Below are positions 50,554 through 64,000 of a DNA stretch of 64,000 nt, in pieces (the stretch's first letter is position 1; the number at the start of each line of letters is the position of its first letter). Origin of the DNA: Nemopilema nomurai. Lineage: Eukaryota; Cnidaria; Scyphozoa; Rhizostomeae; Rhizostomatidae. Below the pieces are notes generated by a model that saw only the letters and a program-made list of their open reading frames with translations, was not told the DNA's origin and made no database searches. The stretch lies in assembly GCA_003864495.1 (NCBI GenBank), contig ML133455.1, positions 682,001 through 746,000 on the forward strand, written 5' to 3'. Position numbers and translations under genes: made by a program.

Positions 50554-53500
50554 TATGTTATCGAAAGCTATAGCGAACTGTTTGTTTGCTTATGTCAACT
50601 TAACTAAGTATATCTAAATAGAATTGAAAACTTTTCAAGATTAAAACACTTTTGATATCAAATACTAGCAGAAAAAACACTGATGAAATATCAAATTCCA
50701 TTGCTTTTGTCAAATTTGATTTAAACTCTTGATTTAATTTGATTTAAACTTGATTTGAACAATTAGGCTATAACTCAAGCTAATCAAATTAAGCTACATT
50801 TAAGCTATGACTGATTATCATGGTCATCTAGACATACAAATTTCTAATGCCAATCTCCAACTTAATTGATATTTGCATGTTTTTGAATAAAATACATTTA
50901 AACTGCTAAGTGAGAAGTAAAACCAATTTGTGCAGAATAATGTTTACATTAAGTGCCCTTTCAATGCTCAATAGATCAAACAAATTTTTATTAAGCAAAT
51001 GATAATTTGTTGTCAAACAGGAAGTGACTGTGTATTATGAGCTTATCAAGCCTATTTTCAATAGGTGCTGCAGTGTTCTGTGGATTATATAGTAAATGCC
51101 TCTTCAGACTGTAGAAGTCGTGATATTACTTTGATTAATGTTCTCATTAACATAATTAGTCATCTCGTCAGTATAACGTCATCCAGTCAGCTTTGTTAGA
51201 TTATTGGGAAGTTGTTGTTGTCAATCTCAGCCCACATTTATTGTTGTACCCTGGGTACCAGACTCACCATATGTAAAGGTATAATAAAGAATAATCGTTG
51301 CCAATCGAATATTTCAACTCCTCTAATAGCTCAACAGCTAGCTTATTCAAAGTACCTTAGTTATTTAGACACCCATAAGAATGTTGCAATTTTCTTTGCC
51401 TGATTGCAACGCAAACGAATGTTCTTCTACGAACGTTCTAAAAACTATTTTAAGGACAAGAAGCGACAGAAAATCATTTAAAGCAATTAGAGTTTTTAAT
51501 TGAAAACTCTTTTGAATAATGCATGATCAATTGGTGGCTAGGTTCTCACACCCACATACACAAGAATACAACTCAACAAGCAGTCAAGAACTGCTACGTG
51601 CTTCTTTGGGTGTCAGCATCTTTCAACCAACATTTTGGGAAAGTTCAAGTTTTTCACTTTTACGGCACACATTTACAAGCAGCTGTATTCGTGTAAAAAT
51701 TATTCTTTGTCTTTCAAGGTGCAAAGCGTGAGCCAATGGCAGTGTCTTTAAGCTGCATTCCGCGCCATTTTTACACCAGCCTGGATACACAAGCATCATT
51801 TTTGGGTGGTGATCGATGACTAATTTCAGCTTTTATATTAAGTGTGTCTTTATTTTAAGGCCAAATTCCCAATCAAGATCCTAAAGTCTAGACAATTTAA
51901 GAGGATATGCCTGGGTATGCGTGGAATTTTTACTGAGCCTTCGACATTTGATCAGCCTATGGAAGCTAGCGTCAAAGACCCAGGCCAACTTTTTTTCCGG
52001 ATTATCAAGGATATAGCATTATTTATCCAATTGAAATCCTAAAATTGGCAAAAAGTAAAAGAATTTACATGTTATTGAAATTGATTTTAACAAGGAACAA
52101 TAAATCAATATAATTATCTAGAATTTTTTCGTAAATCGCGTTTGATATGACCTTTTTCTGCGTGGTGCATTATCAAGCCTCTCTTTGCATGGTAACGAAC
52201 TTTCCAATAATTTATGCAAATGCATCAGCCTCCTACATGAAAGGTGGAGAAAATTTTCTTGAGCATAAGGATACTCCCGATACTTTGAACTTAAACGTTC
52301 TATTATTACTCGTCCTCTCTTCACTTAAATTCTTAATTCCCTTCCCCGACAAGAACGAGAGGTTTATCGAACATTTATGATAAGGATTATTATTTTCAGC
52401 TTCTGAAAAGGTTGCTCAGACGTCATACCGTCTCTTCACTTGGTTGGGTGTGTGGGATCTCATTTGAATCACAATCTGCTTTCTTTTGAATCATCCCTTT
52501 TCCAAATTGGAGCTGGCTAGTCAACAATGACTCGCTATACAGACGAACAAGTAATGACGTCATTGATCTATCAAAATAGGTGTTATACCTAAGACCTTTT
52601 TAATGAAAATTCATCATGAATGCCAATCACATTTCGTTTGCTTGACTTTTAATCAACAACATAAAGTTTCATTCTGCTGGTCATTTTTTGGTTTTATTCA
52701 ACGCATGCCACATAAGCAACCATCTGCCTTAAAATGAAATATTACTCCACCAAGCAACTTGATCAAATAGCGTTTAAATTTATACCCGTCATTGCGGAAT
52801 GACCTGATGATTTTCTTTGCCCCCGACCTAACCCCATCGGATCCTTTAGGCTCTGAAAGACCTTAGGATCAAGCAATGGGGATCAAGAGGCCATTCATCA
52901 AATTTTCGCAAATTGCACATTTAAAAAATTTATCAAAGAGCTATCTAGTTTGTTTCCACATTTATCACGTAGAAAAGTGTATCAGCATTTTATTCCCTGC
53001 TTTTTTAGTAGGAGGCCCGGTATGTCTTATTTTGTATGGAGTAGAATAAACTGTTATTTCAAAGCTGTTCATTTTTATTTGTTGATGATCAAATGACAAT
53101 GGGTTAGTAAAGAGACCACCAGCTGTTGATTTGATAGTGGGAAGATCTCGGTGATATCAGGGTAGATAAAGGGGGGGGGGCAAAAGGGATGATAAAATAA
53201 GACACGACACATTTACTGGGTCCTTTGGATTTGTATCTGGCAAAGTTTCTTGCAATCGTTAAGACGCTAGTCTAAAAAACTATGAATGACTGTGGCAGTA
53301 TTGTCGTGTAAATGAGTCATTCTGAACTAAAATAGCACAAAATGTTGAATATCATTATGTATTTACAAATCTGGGTCTCTCCGCTGAAACAAAAGATCGA
53401 CTAAAGTAGCAGGTGCTTTTAAGAATTGCAGGGTTAGCCCCAATTCAACACTGATCAAATAGAAAATTGATTTATTTACACGGGTTTTTCATGTCAAAAG

Positions 53501-56262
53501 ATTCATGAAAAATTCATGCAAACCACCATGGGACCCTAGATGCTGCTTTAAACAGCGAGCGGTCGCAACTTTGCATTGCAAGCATTGAATGGAGCTTGAG
53601 AATGCATGTACCATGAACATAACCTTTTTCTACTTTTCAATATAAAATCAGCTTTGCTGGAAAAGGTGCGACATTCGAGGGCCTACAGAGCCAAAAGAGG
53701 TGATAAAGCCACAAAGAGTTTTAGCACAGAACTATTTGCAGCCGATGTGGGCCTCTGCACTTCATGCTTCGAATCCCCAGTCGGAATTCGCGTCTGAAAC
53801 GGGGATGAAATTGGCTGCATTGTTTATTCTCACTTGCCGTTGACAGAAACTATCGATGATTTCGGTGAGATAAAACCTGCTTGATTTGATGGGGATAGAA
53901 CTCAAGACCGAAGAGATTCGACAGTGCCTGGATATTTCCTCAGTTCAACACGGAAACGCTACTATCAAGGGACATTTTCACGAGAGGATTCATTCAAAAG
54001 GTAGGTAGTTAGTCGGTGATTTTACTTTTCAGCCGGAAGGATCAATTTTGAATCCAGCTGCATCTTTTTAAACCACACCGAAGCCAGAGTTTAGTTCTAA
54101 GCCAAGCAATTTGTTTGCTTCATATTTACAGCGGTTGACATTAGAAAGTATCTACTTGTTATCTTAGAGAAGCTTCTTGAAGGCAACCTATATTCGCGTG
54201 TTTTTCTCTATAAACTGCATGGCTGCAGCCTAAAAAAGCTCTTAATTCTTTACGCAACGGCATCAGTGTTCAGCGCATGATCCGACGATTCAAGCATCGT
54301 TAATTCTTACAAATGCATAAAATTGTGTATGGGCCTAATCATATTTTGCAACAACACTTCTTGCTAAAGGTCTATCAACAAATCCCTTCTAATAAAAAAG
54401 CCAGCCTGCAGTTCTTGTAGGAAACCAACAGCGTAGGAAGTAATTATCTTCCCAGAGGTGGTCTATGCACTGAGATGGTCATAAGACTACCGACGTAGCA
54501 GGGACACAGTGTGTAAATAGAATGCACGCTTATTCTGCAAAGACAGGATTTCGTGGTCACTTGCAATTAAATCTTTTGCTGGCTTATTTCATATAAGGCC
54601 AATGACGCTCAAATCGTCGCCTTTATAAAACTCTGATTAACAGAAAGTTTTTGCTTCGCTAGAATATTTTATATCGTTGACACAACAATAAAAAATAGAT
54701 GAATGCAAAAATAAACAACGCTTAATTTTTCTATAATAAGGGGCTTTCAATTATGAAAAGATCTTATCTTACACTCATTTTTATAACCAAACAAGCATTG
54801 GTCTTGAAAGCCCGTGTATTTAATATTTAAGGAGCTCCTCTGGTAGACGTTTTCTTTTGGTTTTTATAATCTAAACCCATTTAAAGGCGTAAATATTTTT
54901 CTGTGATTGAGCTCTGAATTCTTCGATCTTGGAAAATACCTTACATAAAATAACTTCTACATGGTAAGCTTATACATAGCTAGTGACGTCACACAGTCGT
55001 TTCCAGTCTTATTTGGTCCATTTACCATAGACATGTTCTTTTGTTAACATACGTGCATGAAGACTGTCTTATCTTAGATCAGACAACATAGCTTTTTCAC
55101 CTGTGAACCAGCTGCAGATTATTTTGTGGTTTTGCACAATGCGTTCGCAGTTAGAAGAAAACAGCTTTTTAGCAAAAGCGAGAAAGAAAATGTTACTGAC
55201 AGGGACTCATTACACTTAGCTTTTTGTGGAGTGTTAAATTTCATTAATTAGTCCGCAAGGTAAATTGATTCCTGTCAAAAATGATGTCATTTCAACAATG
55301 TCATACTTAGAAGTAGGAATAGATTTATTGACAAGTAATTCGAGCCGCGATCTACTGGATGCTCTTTGCTTTTCATCTACAGCACACCAGTGTAGTACTG
55401 AAAGCTATCTATCGAGCTGACAAAATTTAATGGCCAAACCAGGCTTAGTGATAATGTCCAGCAATGACATTCCCTTTGTTTTGCAAGTTCTAAAGTGGAA
55501 ACCCCTTTGGTGGTTTGTTTTCTAAGAATGGAAGCGACCTGCATGTCAGTTTTGCTGTATTCAATTGTGATTACTGTCAAAACTGTGTCGCCTGTCATAT
55601 AGTTTTTCTTATATTTTTTTACAAAATTTGGTTTTTGTTGTTTCCCCGCTACATCGGGCTATTCGTGGGAGGCGTAGACCTAGGATAAGAGGTGTAGATC
55701 TCTCCAAAGGAATTTTTTTTATAAATTGGGCACCTTGATCACCCCCCTCCACCTCCACCTCATTTTACAGTTCCCTCCAAGTAAAACCATCCCGTTATGA
55801 AAAGTAGACACAACACAAGTAAAAGCCATGAAGATGTGGTTGTATAGCGGTTTGGCTTAAATATATGGGCGATGACTGTCAAATGTCCGACCAAAAGCTT
55901 ATTGATCGTTTATTCTTCAGGATATTAAAGTCAAATTGGAGCTTTCAAGGATGAATAAGTTGACTAAACGAGATCGAAGTAGGTGGAAAACCAACGTCAA
56001 TTTGAGACACAGGGATGCCAAATCTAATTACGGAGGAGACGCATCCGATTGGCTGATTTCCGTCTGTTTGGCTCCCTGTGCTTTCATCAAAACAAAGTTT
56101 GATTTCCTGCTTGGGGATAAAGACTGTCGCATGGCGGAAGATGCGGTGTCAGCCGAAGAAGGCTGAAAGTGATTGTCGTCCTTAAAGGAATTATTAGATG
56201 TTATCAGAGGATTTTACCTGCATCCTCAAATTAAACAGGTTTTATGTTTGATAGGTCAAAAG
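50554..56262. other. intergenic stretch upstream of the TESK-like gene
   Basis: No gene is resolved. A possible isolated first exon at 53889-54000 is listed separately. A G12 homopolymer occurs near 53171. An acceptor-like TTCTTCAG before 55922 is followed by an open frame to 56166. This patch also has ATTGG and ATGGCGGAAG elements typical of promoters and 5' UTRs, so it more likely belongs to the 5' region of the kinase gene. Confidence 0.4.
53889..54000 (+). other. possible orphan first coding exon
   Basis: From an ATG at 53889 the frame MGIELKTEEIRQCLDISSVQ and 17 further residues runs to a donor AAAAG|GTAGGTAG. The composition is protein-like and amphipathic. I found no following exon of matching phase before the kinase gene, and it does not join the kinase frame. 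Unassigned. Confidence 0.2.
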
Positions 56263-59200
56263 ATGATGGTGATATACCCAAGCCAGTCTGAGTTGTGCAA
56301 CCCGGACAAGGATTCGACGATGGGTCTAGCAACAGATTCCAACACAATTGTCACCAAAAGCAATGCAAGTACAAATTATGAAGACGAAATTTACCACATT
56401 GAAAATATGCACAAAAATCAGGAAAAAGAAGACCAAGCCAAAACTTTAGAATTGCTACACAGTTCACACATGTGGAATTACGACGACTTTTTGTTTGAGC
56501 AGATTGGCGAAGGCTTCTTTGGCAACGTCTACAAGGTGAGTGTAAAGGAATTCAGAATTGCAATAAAACCTGTACAGATAACAAAGAATTATTCTTGATT
56601 TGTATTGATATTGATGTTGCTTAGAATCATTTGTTTTTTGCATTTGTTTATGGAGTCTGTAAATTCAAAACATTCACTCATGCTGAAAGAATATCTTTTC
56701 TTTGCTGGACAGCAAAACTAGGTCTTGGTGGTATACATTGCTTAATTTCCCCATTTTCAGTAAGTAAAAAACGAATTAGAACCGCGACCTTTATCATTAT
56801 AAAGCTTCGTTTGTACAGCATTCCATTTCCTTGTTCAAGATATCTTTCCGCGAAATTGTCTTGCCAAATAGAGCTCTGCCCGTCAAAGGGACTTTGTTTA
56901 CAAATGATAGCGTTTCAATATTTGCATTTCTTCGGAATTTGTGACTTGAGTGTTTCCAAACCACGATATTCAAAAGACAGATGTTTGCATGGGAAGATGG
57001 GGCTAGTGTTTAGTAGCACTGAATATTTTGGGCTATCTTATTGGGACCTGCCAGTTTGGTGTTCAAGCATCGATTGTTTTAGTTAAAGTTGGTTGATTGA
57101 CTTCTTTTCAGCAGATGACACCAGAAAGGATGGACGCTTCTAGGTTTAGATGTCCTAACATAACAAAAATAATCAGAGACAAATTTTTTCAAACTACAAT
57201 TAATTTCAATTGCAGAAGGTCTTATTCATATTTTCTTTTATTTCATGGAGGTTTGTCTAGTACTTTCATGTCCTTCATACCTTCATTGGAACCAGGTAAA
57301 TTAGAGCATTTCATATCTTGGAACAAGACTCACAAAGCTAAACAGTGCAAGTAGGTGATTGCAGCAGGTCTTGATGCCTTCATCAATTCCATTTTACAGG
57401 TAACCCACAAGATAACAAAACAAGTGTTGGTACTAAAGGAACTGAAAAACTCAACAGATGAAGAGCACAAGACAATGTTTATAGAAGAAATAAAAACAAT
57501 ACACAGACTCTGTCATCCAAATGTGCTGAAGTGAGTATTCTCAATTGTGATCATCTGTGCAGAGATAGCCTTTAAACATCCTGGAAGCAAAAGTTAACCA
57601 TCCGTTGATAGGAACTTTTGGAAAAGCAATTTGCTTCCTGGTTTTGTTTTCATCATCAAATATTTTATAAAGTCAATTTTAGCTGGTGGAGTCAATTGAC
57701 ATACCTTAGTTGAAATAAAAATAGGTCTACTTACTAAATTTGTAGAGACCTTCAAGGCTTCTGAGCAAAAAGCTGTTCATTCAACTTGTTTGTCAGTTGC
57801 AATATTATAGTATTGCGGTGACCATCTTGGCTACTGCTGGGTCGTAATATCGCAGTGTTTCTTGGTGCTTTGTGAGGCATAGACATAGGAACCAGGAGAG
57901 CATAGGCCCCCATAATGCCTCACTTCTCAACAGTTGAGTCAATGCTCGCGTCCACAACCTATGAAAGTGGCCAAATTCTTCAGAGTATTTTAGTTAAGAT
58001 TTAAAATTTATTGCTTCTTCAGAAATGCCACTTCCACAGATTTTTGGCACTTTTATTGGGTTGTAGCTAGTGGTTGATTTATTATCTATTAAATGATGAT
58101 ATTACCTGATATTATCTATTAAAGACTGGCAGTTTCTAGTATTTTGCTTGCTGTTTATTGGGACCCTTGATCCCCTTGTTATTCTGAAACCATGGCTTCA
58201 TAAAATTTTTACTATGGGACATAAAAAGAAAATATTTATGAAGAACTGGACCAATCACTAGTCAACTTTGTCTCTATTTTATTGAAGTTAGCAAAATCAA
58301 CAACAAAATTAGTTAGCTTTGCCTTTAAATTGAACACCACAGCTAAGAGGAAAGTTCAGATTTTTTCCAAAAGGACTACAGTTGTATCATAGTTTACTGT
58401 ACCACCAGTCTTTACAATTAGGTGCAGGTTGAGTGGGACAATTAGAGCTTGATGAGCATTCCTCATTTGGCCTTTGCTGGTCTATGATAACTAGCAATCT
58501 AAAATTTGTTTGCAAATGGCAAAACATAAACAAATGGTTGTTTCACTTAACCACACTACAGGCTTTGCAGTTAAATGGAGCTGAGAATTTTAAATGGCAT
58601 ACACTTCTCGAATTTTTTCAAAGAATTTTTTTTCTTATTATAGTTAGTCCCACCCATTTTTGTTAATCAGCACCTTTTGACAGTGGAATGATCAACTATA
58701 TCATTGTTTCTTAATATTGAAATACCTTATCAATTTTTTAAACCACCAGCTGGCCATAAACTAAACCACAGACCATACTTAAGTTCTTAATCTTTGACTT
58801 TTGTATTTTGTTTTTCTGTAAATGTTATGTTGGCTTATTTGAGTCATGGTACCTACTGCGTGTGATTAAAACTGAGAATAAAACGAAGCTCGCCATGTGT
58901 GAATCGATTTGTGGCAGTGCCCTTTGAACTCTTTAATGTTTTCTTTTAGATGCGAAGGACTTGCATGGCATGAGAACAGTCTGTGCTTGCTAACAGAAGT
59001 AAGTTATAAAACCCTTCGAAAGCTTTTTTCAGTCCATAGAATTTATTTCTAGGAAATATTTGAAGGTAGCAAAGGTTTATGTAATGCCGCTGCAATCAGG
59101 TCACATTGATGATTTAATTTTTTGTCACTTTGCCGTCTTCATCCTTCTATTAATTTTCGCAAATTTCATTGATTTTTAGTACATTGCTGCGGGATCTCTC

Positions 59201-62200
59201 GACGATTTACTGAAAGATAAGAGTCCTCTATTAAGCTCGTGGGAGGCGAAATTGTCTGTTGCTTTGGAAATCGCACGTGGCATGCACTACTTACACTCGC
59301 AAGGTGTCATCCATCGGGATCTTGCCTCCAAGGTATTACTCGTTATTGTATTGTGACGTTTGTAACTCAATTATTAATGAACAAAGATCGCATGTTCCAA
59401 ATATGGCCAACAGATGTATCCATACATCAGGTTGTTCCTTATTGGTCTTGTTTTTACTCGGAAAACGTGTCAAGAAAAGGATCAAATATTGTCCAAATTG
59501 TTTGCTTTTCAGAAGCACTTTATTTTGTGCCACCAAAAAACTATTTACATGTTTACAGATTCAAAAAGCAGGTGTGTGTGTGAATTCGTATGAATTGATT
59601 TATTATGAGACTGAAAAGGGCTAAAAGCCAATTCAAAAAATGTATGCACTCTAAGGAATTTGCTAAAATACCTTACTAGAAAATGCTTTTGGCGTAAAAG
59701 GCGTCTTTTTATTTGATTGCTGAGCTTGTCAATTTCCAGTTTATTGTACAATCGCTTCTGCTACGTACGGAAATTTGATTTCATTAACTAACATCTGTTG
59801 TTTTTTAGTTTTTGATAAGTTGTTTAAATGGAACACGAATGGTTTTACAAAAATCACCTGTTGTTGATGTTATTTTGACGATTTCTTGCTCCGTTCGTGT
59901 TCATTCATATAAAGAAAGGTGTTTATATTAGTTGATATTTGAAACTTTTCCCATTAATATTATATGAAAATTCATAAAGTGTTTTATGTTTCTCTTCAGA
60001 ACATCTTGATAAGACCGAGTGACGATTTCAGCTTGCAAGCAATCATAGCCGACCTTGGACTCAGTCAGACAGCCACTGGTTTGGCGTTAAGGTAGACCCA
60101 CTTTGACTATCACTTGCTATTTTCAGAACGCATCTTGCGTACTGAATCTAGATTGAAGAATGGTCCAAACGTCCTACCTTAGGTATCTGGGTCACATTGA
60201 AGCTTATTTGTTCCCTTGAAGGTTTAGATGCCTCTAGTAAGGCACGAAATGCGGTAAATTTCTTCAAATCTAACAATGTTGCTTGCTATCTTTAGGGGTA
60301 AGATATGAAACGTGCAGGCTCTAAAGCCTTACAAAGGGCATTGCTTTCAAAGAAAGACGAGGACTTCGCTTAAAGGCTGTAATAATCTATAACTTTGCTC
60401 AAATGATTTGGCAAGGATTACGATATCTGAGTGCATAGAGTTTATTGAAAGATAATCAATAGGATAGTAGATGAAAAAGCCACCAAGAAATGTTGGACCA
60501 TCTAAAAGCTAAAAAAGGATGCCATCCCCAGATTTTGTAAGGATGTATGGAATCTGTTTTTAGATTCAGCCTCAATAAGCTGTGATAAACCCTGAAAGCC
60601 CGCCTACTACTTTCAGGTTGCCATACCATTTGGCAACCTCAATTCCATTGGTTTTTTTGAAATACTGATACTCAAGCTGGTCAAACGTTTTACTTTTTAA
60701 CACTTATAGCCGTATTGTAGACTCCATGACAAATGCAACGTTGCTAATTTTTCAACATTAGTTGTAGCGGGGCGGGGGAATAACTCTAGCGATTATGAAC
60801 TGGAGTTATCGATAAAGTGATGTTCCTGAAGAATATCTTTGCAACCCCACCCCCCTAAATATTTTTTAGAATTTCTACCAGCTCCTTATTATTTTCTAGT
60901 TGTGAGCAAATCTGTTTATCGTGTAGTTTCAAAGTCAGAGCAACAGTTGCTGTAATAGATTATGAATTCAGAATTATGTTCTGTTGCCAACATTTTTTAT
61001 AGATGGCTTTTATCAAAAGGTTTTTATATTTTACAGCTTATACTAATGCTTGGTAATACCTTCATTTGCAGCGAAGAGGAATATTTTTTTGAAACAGTGG
61101 GCTCTACGTTCCACATGGCACCAGAGGTATTGAAAGGAAAACCTTACAACATGAAAGTAAGTGTAAAATGTTTCAATTCTTTTATCACCTTGGGTTGAAC
61201 GATAATGAAACGAATGACAGTCGCCATCTTTGCATCTATGTTGTTTTATTCTCCTTATTAACTACTCTCGCTGAGACGAGCTAATCCAATCGAATTTCTT
61301 GATGATAATTTTCTTTTAAAGTGAACCCTATCTCTTACAAAACCCATTTTTTGGTCCTTGACAAGCAATAGGTTGCTTTTAGATGAATTATCCTCACTTT
61401 TCAGGCCGATATTTTTTCGTATGGCATAATTCTCTGCGAAATGATTACAATGTGTCCCGGAGCAGATCCTGACGATGTCCCAAGGAGTGATGTACGTAGA
61501 TCACAGACTGATCATGCTTGATCAATTATCATTGCCTCTTTCTATGATCTATAAACCCTTGAAGTTAAAGCAGATCTGTTTATAGCCGACTGCGTGTCAC
61601 GTGACTCACACTTGTGGAGCTGTAGAGGTGGACCTGGTTATGCACACATTGTTAATGTCCTGTCTCGTATCCAACATATGCCTCGTAATACTACTGATGA
61701 TTTTGGCAAAGAACTTTCATGGATCAGAGAATTAAATGGTCAAGCAAAGTAGTGAATAAAGCCAAAAACATGCCATGTTTTATATATTTAAAGTGTTGGT
61801 AGATGATAATTTGATATCGATGTTGCTTGACTTGGCCATTGTCTAGGAACATCTTTTTATTTAAATATACCGCGTGAATATACCATACATCACGATTGCT
61901 TCGTATGTAAATTGCATTTGTGAATTGCTGCAAGCAATGCTCCAACTGAAGATTTTCATTTTTCCATTCGTGAAGGACTTTGGCTTAGCTGTGGAGAATT
62001 TCACAGAGGTGGCTGCAGACTGTCCATCTAAGTTTCTTGATCTGACGATCAGATGCTGCCAGGTATTTATGAAAACCTCTTGTCGTCTTCTTTGTTAACT
62101 GCTCCAGTTTTCATTTCAATTTTATTTCTAGCTGCCAGCGTGTGATAGGGGCAAATTTTTATTAGCTTTTGCACGCGCTGTAGCCATTTTGTCACCCTGC

Positions 62201-63596
62201 TGCCAGACAATCCATATATGTACCCAAATGACCCCTGAACGAGTGAAGCAACTTATAAGCATTTCTATATAACCAGACAACGCTTATAAGCATTTCTATA
62301 TAACCAGACAACGCTTATAAGCATTTCTATATAACCAGACAACGCTTATAAGCATTTCTATATAACCAATAGGTCAACCCCAGAGAACGCCCATCGTTTC
62401 CAAACATTGTGAAGGCACTGGACATTATTCTTGACAATTTCGTCGAAAATGACGAAGGAGTTCAAAACGAAGAGAACACCAATTTCGATTACGTCATTGA
62501 TGCCAGCCTCATGTGCATATGCAACTCTTTTGAAAACAGCGAGATCACGGAGAACACATTAGGTGTTGAGAATTTCAAAGATAGGTTCGGGTCAGTCCGC
62601 ATACGTGCATCGCGACGCGTTCTGAAATCCAAGCTTGCTAGATGTCCCAAATGTGGCGGAAGAATTTGGAAGAGCCTCGAATCAGCTGCAGTTGACGACG
62701 ATCGCTCGGAGCCTGGACTTGAATTAGAAAAAGGGGCTATGATACAAGCTGATGTTCCTTTGAAGGACGAGGAAGCCGGATCCACAGCAAGGGAGGACTT
62801 TGTCGCAGGTGCCTTACTGAACGAATCTCAAGGCACTCTCGAGCTGTCCCAACTCGTTGATAATACCCCCGGTAAACTGCAAAGGTTTTTCAAAAACTTG
62901 CTCCGATCTAAACGAGGGAAACCTCATTCAAAAGATGTCAAACGGAGATGGCGTAAGAGCTTGCATGATTTATTCCTGCCCCATTCAAGTCAAAGCGATT
63001 CAACACAGAAAACAGAGCACATTGCTTTTGAATATGGGTGCCGAGATAGAACTTCCACGATGCCGTTATACAAAGCGACCTCGCCTACAAGAACTGACAG
63101 AAGCGATAAATGCGAGAAGCAGGAAAAACAACGCAAGTTGAGTAAATTTAGAAAGAAATCAGATCACAAGATTCAAATTGATTCACGCAAAATGTCATAT
63201 AACGATGATGACGTGGATAGCGGTCCTTCAGCAACAAGCTCTGTTGTATCTAGTCCACGCTCGCCTGATTCTATTGATAGCGAGAACTCTGTCACTAAGT
63301 ATAACACAAAAACATTAAGCCAATCTTTGCCTGCACCGTATCACAAGTCCCAAGAAGAAGCATCTTTGACAAGGATGCTTGCTGTTTCTGTCGATTCACT
63401 CGACAAACTCGGCATTGAAGACTGCGAGCCTACTGAGAAACCAAGCCATCGGCGCTACAGCATGCCCAGTAGGAAAGTACGTCACAGTCGAACCCAGTCC
63501 ATCGAGTCACCGCGTCCGCCACTTCAGAAGAAGTCTTCCAGCTCGAAACTTCTCAACTTTTTGAAAAGAAAACCCTCCGGAAGTCCGCGGGATTAG
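56263..63596 (+). CDS. TESK-like dual-specificity protein kinase
   Basis: Nine exons (56263-56535, 57400-57530, 58950-58998, 59180-59332, 60000-60091, 61072-61156, 61405-61491, 61976-62062, 62373-63596) give 2,181 nt and 726 residues in one frame. Kinase landmarks are the glycine loop IGEGFFGNVYK (81-91), Lys104 in VLVLKEL, HRDLASKN (196-203), DLG (220-222), GSTFHMAPEVL with Glu251, and ADIFSYG (262-268). The stretch DPDDVPRSDDFGL and the late Arg in NPRERPSF match the TESK family, and HRDLxSKN is its signature. TESK kinases phosphorylate cofilin and control actin turnover. The usual DFG is DLG here. The C-tail (about 400 residues) holds a CPKCGGRIW motif (around residue 400) and Ser/basic patches. 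The first in-frame ATG was taken as start; an upstream coding exon cannot be excluded. Confidence 0.9.
62252..62368. repeat. 31-bp tandem repeat, about four copies, next to a splice acceptor
   Basis: Units of CTTATAAGCATTTCTATATA followed by ACCAGACAACG repeat with near-perfect identity (31-bp period). The array ends four bases before the AG of the last intron of the kinase gene. Each unit carries a pyrimidine-poor ATAACCAG, so potential acceptor dinucleotides are reiterated ahead of the used AATAG at 62372. Confidence 0.9.
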
Positions 63597-64000
63597 AAAT
63601 CCAATCAGTACGCAGAAGATTATGCATAAGACATATCAAAAGGTTGTTTGTCAATGGTATGAAGATATCCATGTTTTTATGATTAATTGTAAATTTGAAT
63701 AACGAGAGTAGTAAAATTTAATTCTCTGGTAATTAGTTATGGCTTTGAAACTTAGACAACGAAACAATCCATGGTGTCGGTAATTGAATTTCTCACCTCG
63801 CTGTTCGTCTACTCCAACCACCATAATTTTCTGGTATAGCCTATGCATCATATTTTTCAACGATTTGTACTTTGAAAACTTTACCTTGCTCTTCTATTTA
63901 ATTTTCTAGTATTTATATATTTAGTTTATTAGACATTCCTGTTATATTTTGGATTGAACTTTATCTGCGTTAGGCTCAATACACATTTTGATCTTAGGAG
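63597..64000. other. 3' flank of the TESK-like gene
   Basis: AT-rich sequence after the stop codon at 63596, presumably 3' UTR and downstream flank. No further gene or repeat is visible before the window ends. Confidence 0.5.

Noticed and set aside
55922..56166. Open frame after an acceptor-like TTCTTCAG upstream of the kinase
   Set aside because: It ends in a stop before the kinase frame and shows CCAAT-type and ATGGCGG promoter/5' UTR features; no upstream exons were found.

Overview
The window reads as nuclear DNA of an invertebrate animal. It is AT-rich, its genes are split by many GT-AG introns, and it carries MORN-repeat radial-spoke proteins, a TESK-type kinase, an NKAPD1 homolog and a P/THAP9-type DNA transposon. 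A non-bilaterian such as a cnidarian is possible, but nothing seen fixes the phylum. Exon borders were placed by hand from splice signals, frame continuity and family resemblance. Summed exon lengths keep the reading frame in every gene, apart from three single-base shifts noted below.

Layout. 1.3-6.1 kb: two tandem RSPH1-like genes on the minus strand with an intron in the same codon; the downstream copy has lost most of the acidic tail. 6.1-11.6 kb: no gene resolved. 11.6-33.75 kb: 18 exons on the plus strand of one large gene for a C2-like protein, tentatively related to CCDC17; its 5' end was not found. Its introns hold a complex minisatellite, two MITE-like inverted-repeat elements, a partial third MITE and a 32-bp tandem repeat. 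They also hold an antisense single-exon gene for a secreted ten-cysteine cystine-knot protein, with a TATA box and a 16-bp minisatellite upstream.

35.78-40.50 kb: a structurally complete P/THAP9-family transposon with 31-bp terminal inverted repeats and an 8-bp target duplication. Its four-exon transposase is broken by a single frameshift. 42.2-47.8 kb: an NKAPD1 homolog with a very long Arg/Ser/Glu/Lys-rich tail of about 1,400 codons, interrupted by two single-base frameshifts. All three frameshifts in the window fall at AAAA runs, so base-calling or assembly indels are a serious possibility. 47.8-56.2 kb: mostly empty, with one full-length MITE. 56.26-63.6 kb: a nine-exon TESK-like kinase gene with a DLG magnesium motif and a 31-bp tandem repeat ending just before its last splice acceptor.

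The genes do not form a pathway. The RSPH1 pair is ciliary and has RFX X-box-like sites upstream. The large C2-like gene may also be ciliary if the CCDC17 link is right. NKAPD1 is nuclear, and TESK kinases act on cofilin and actin in the family.
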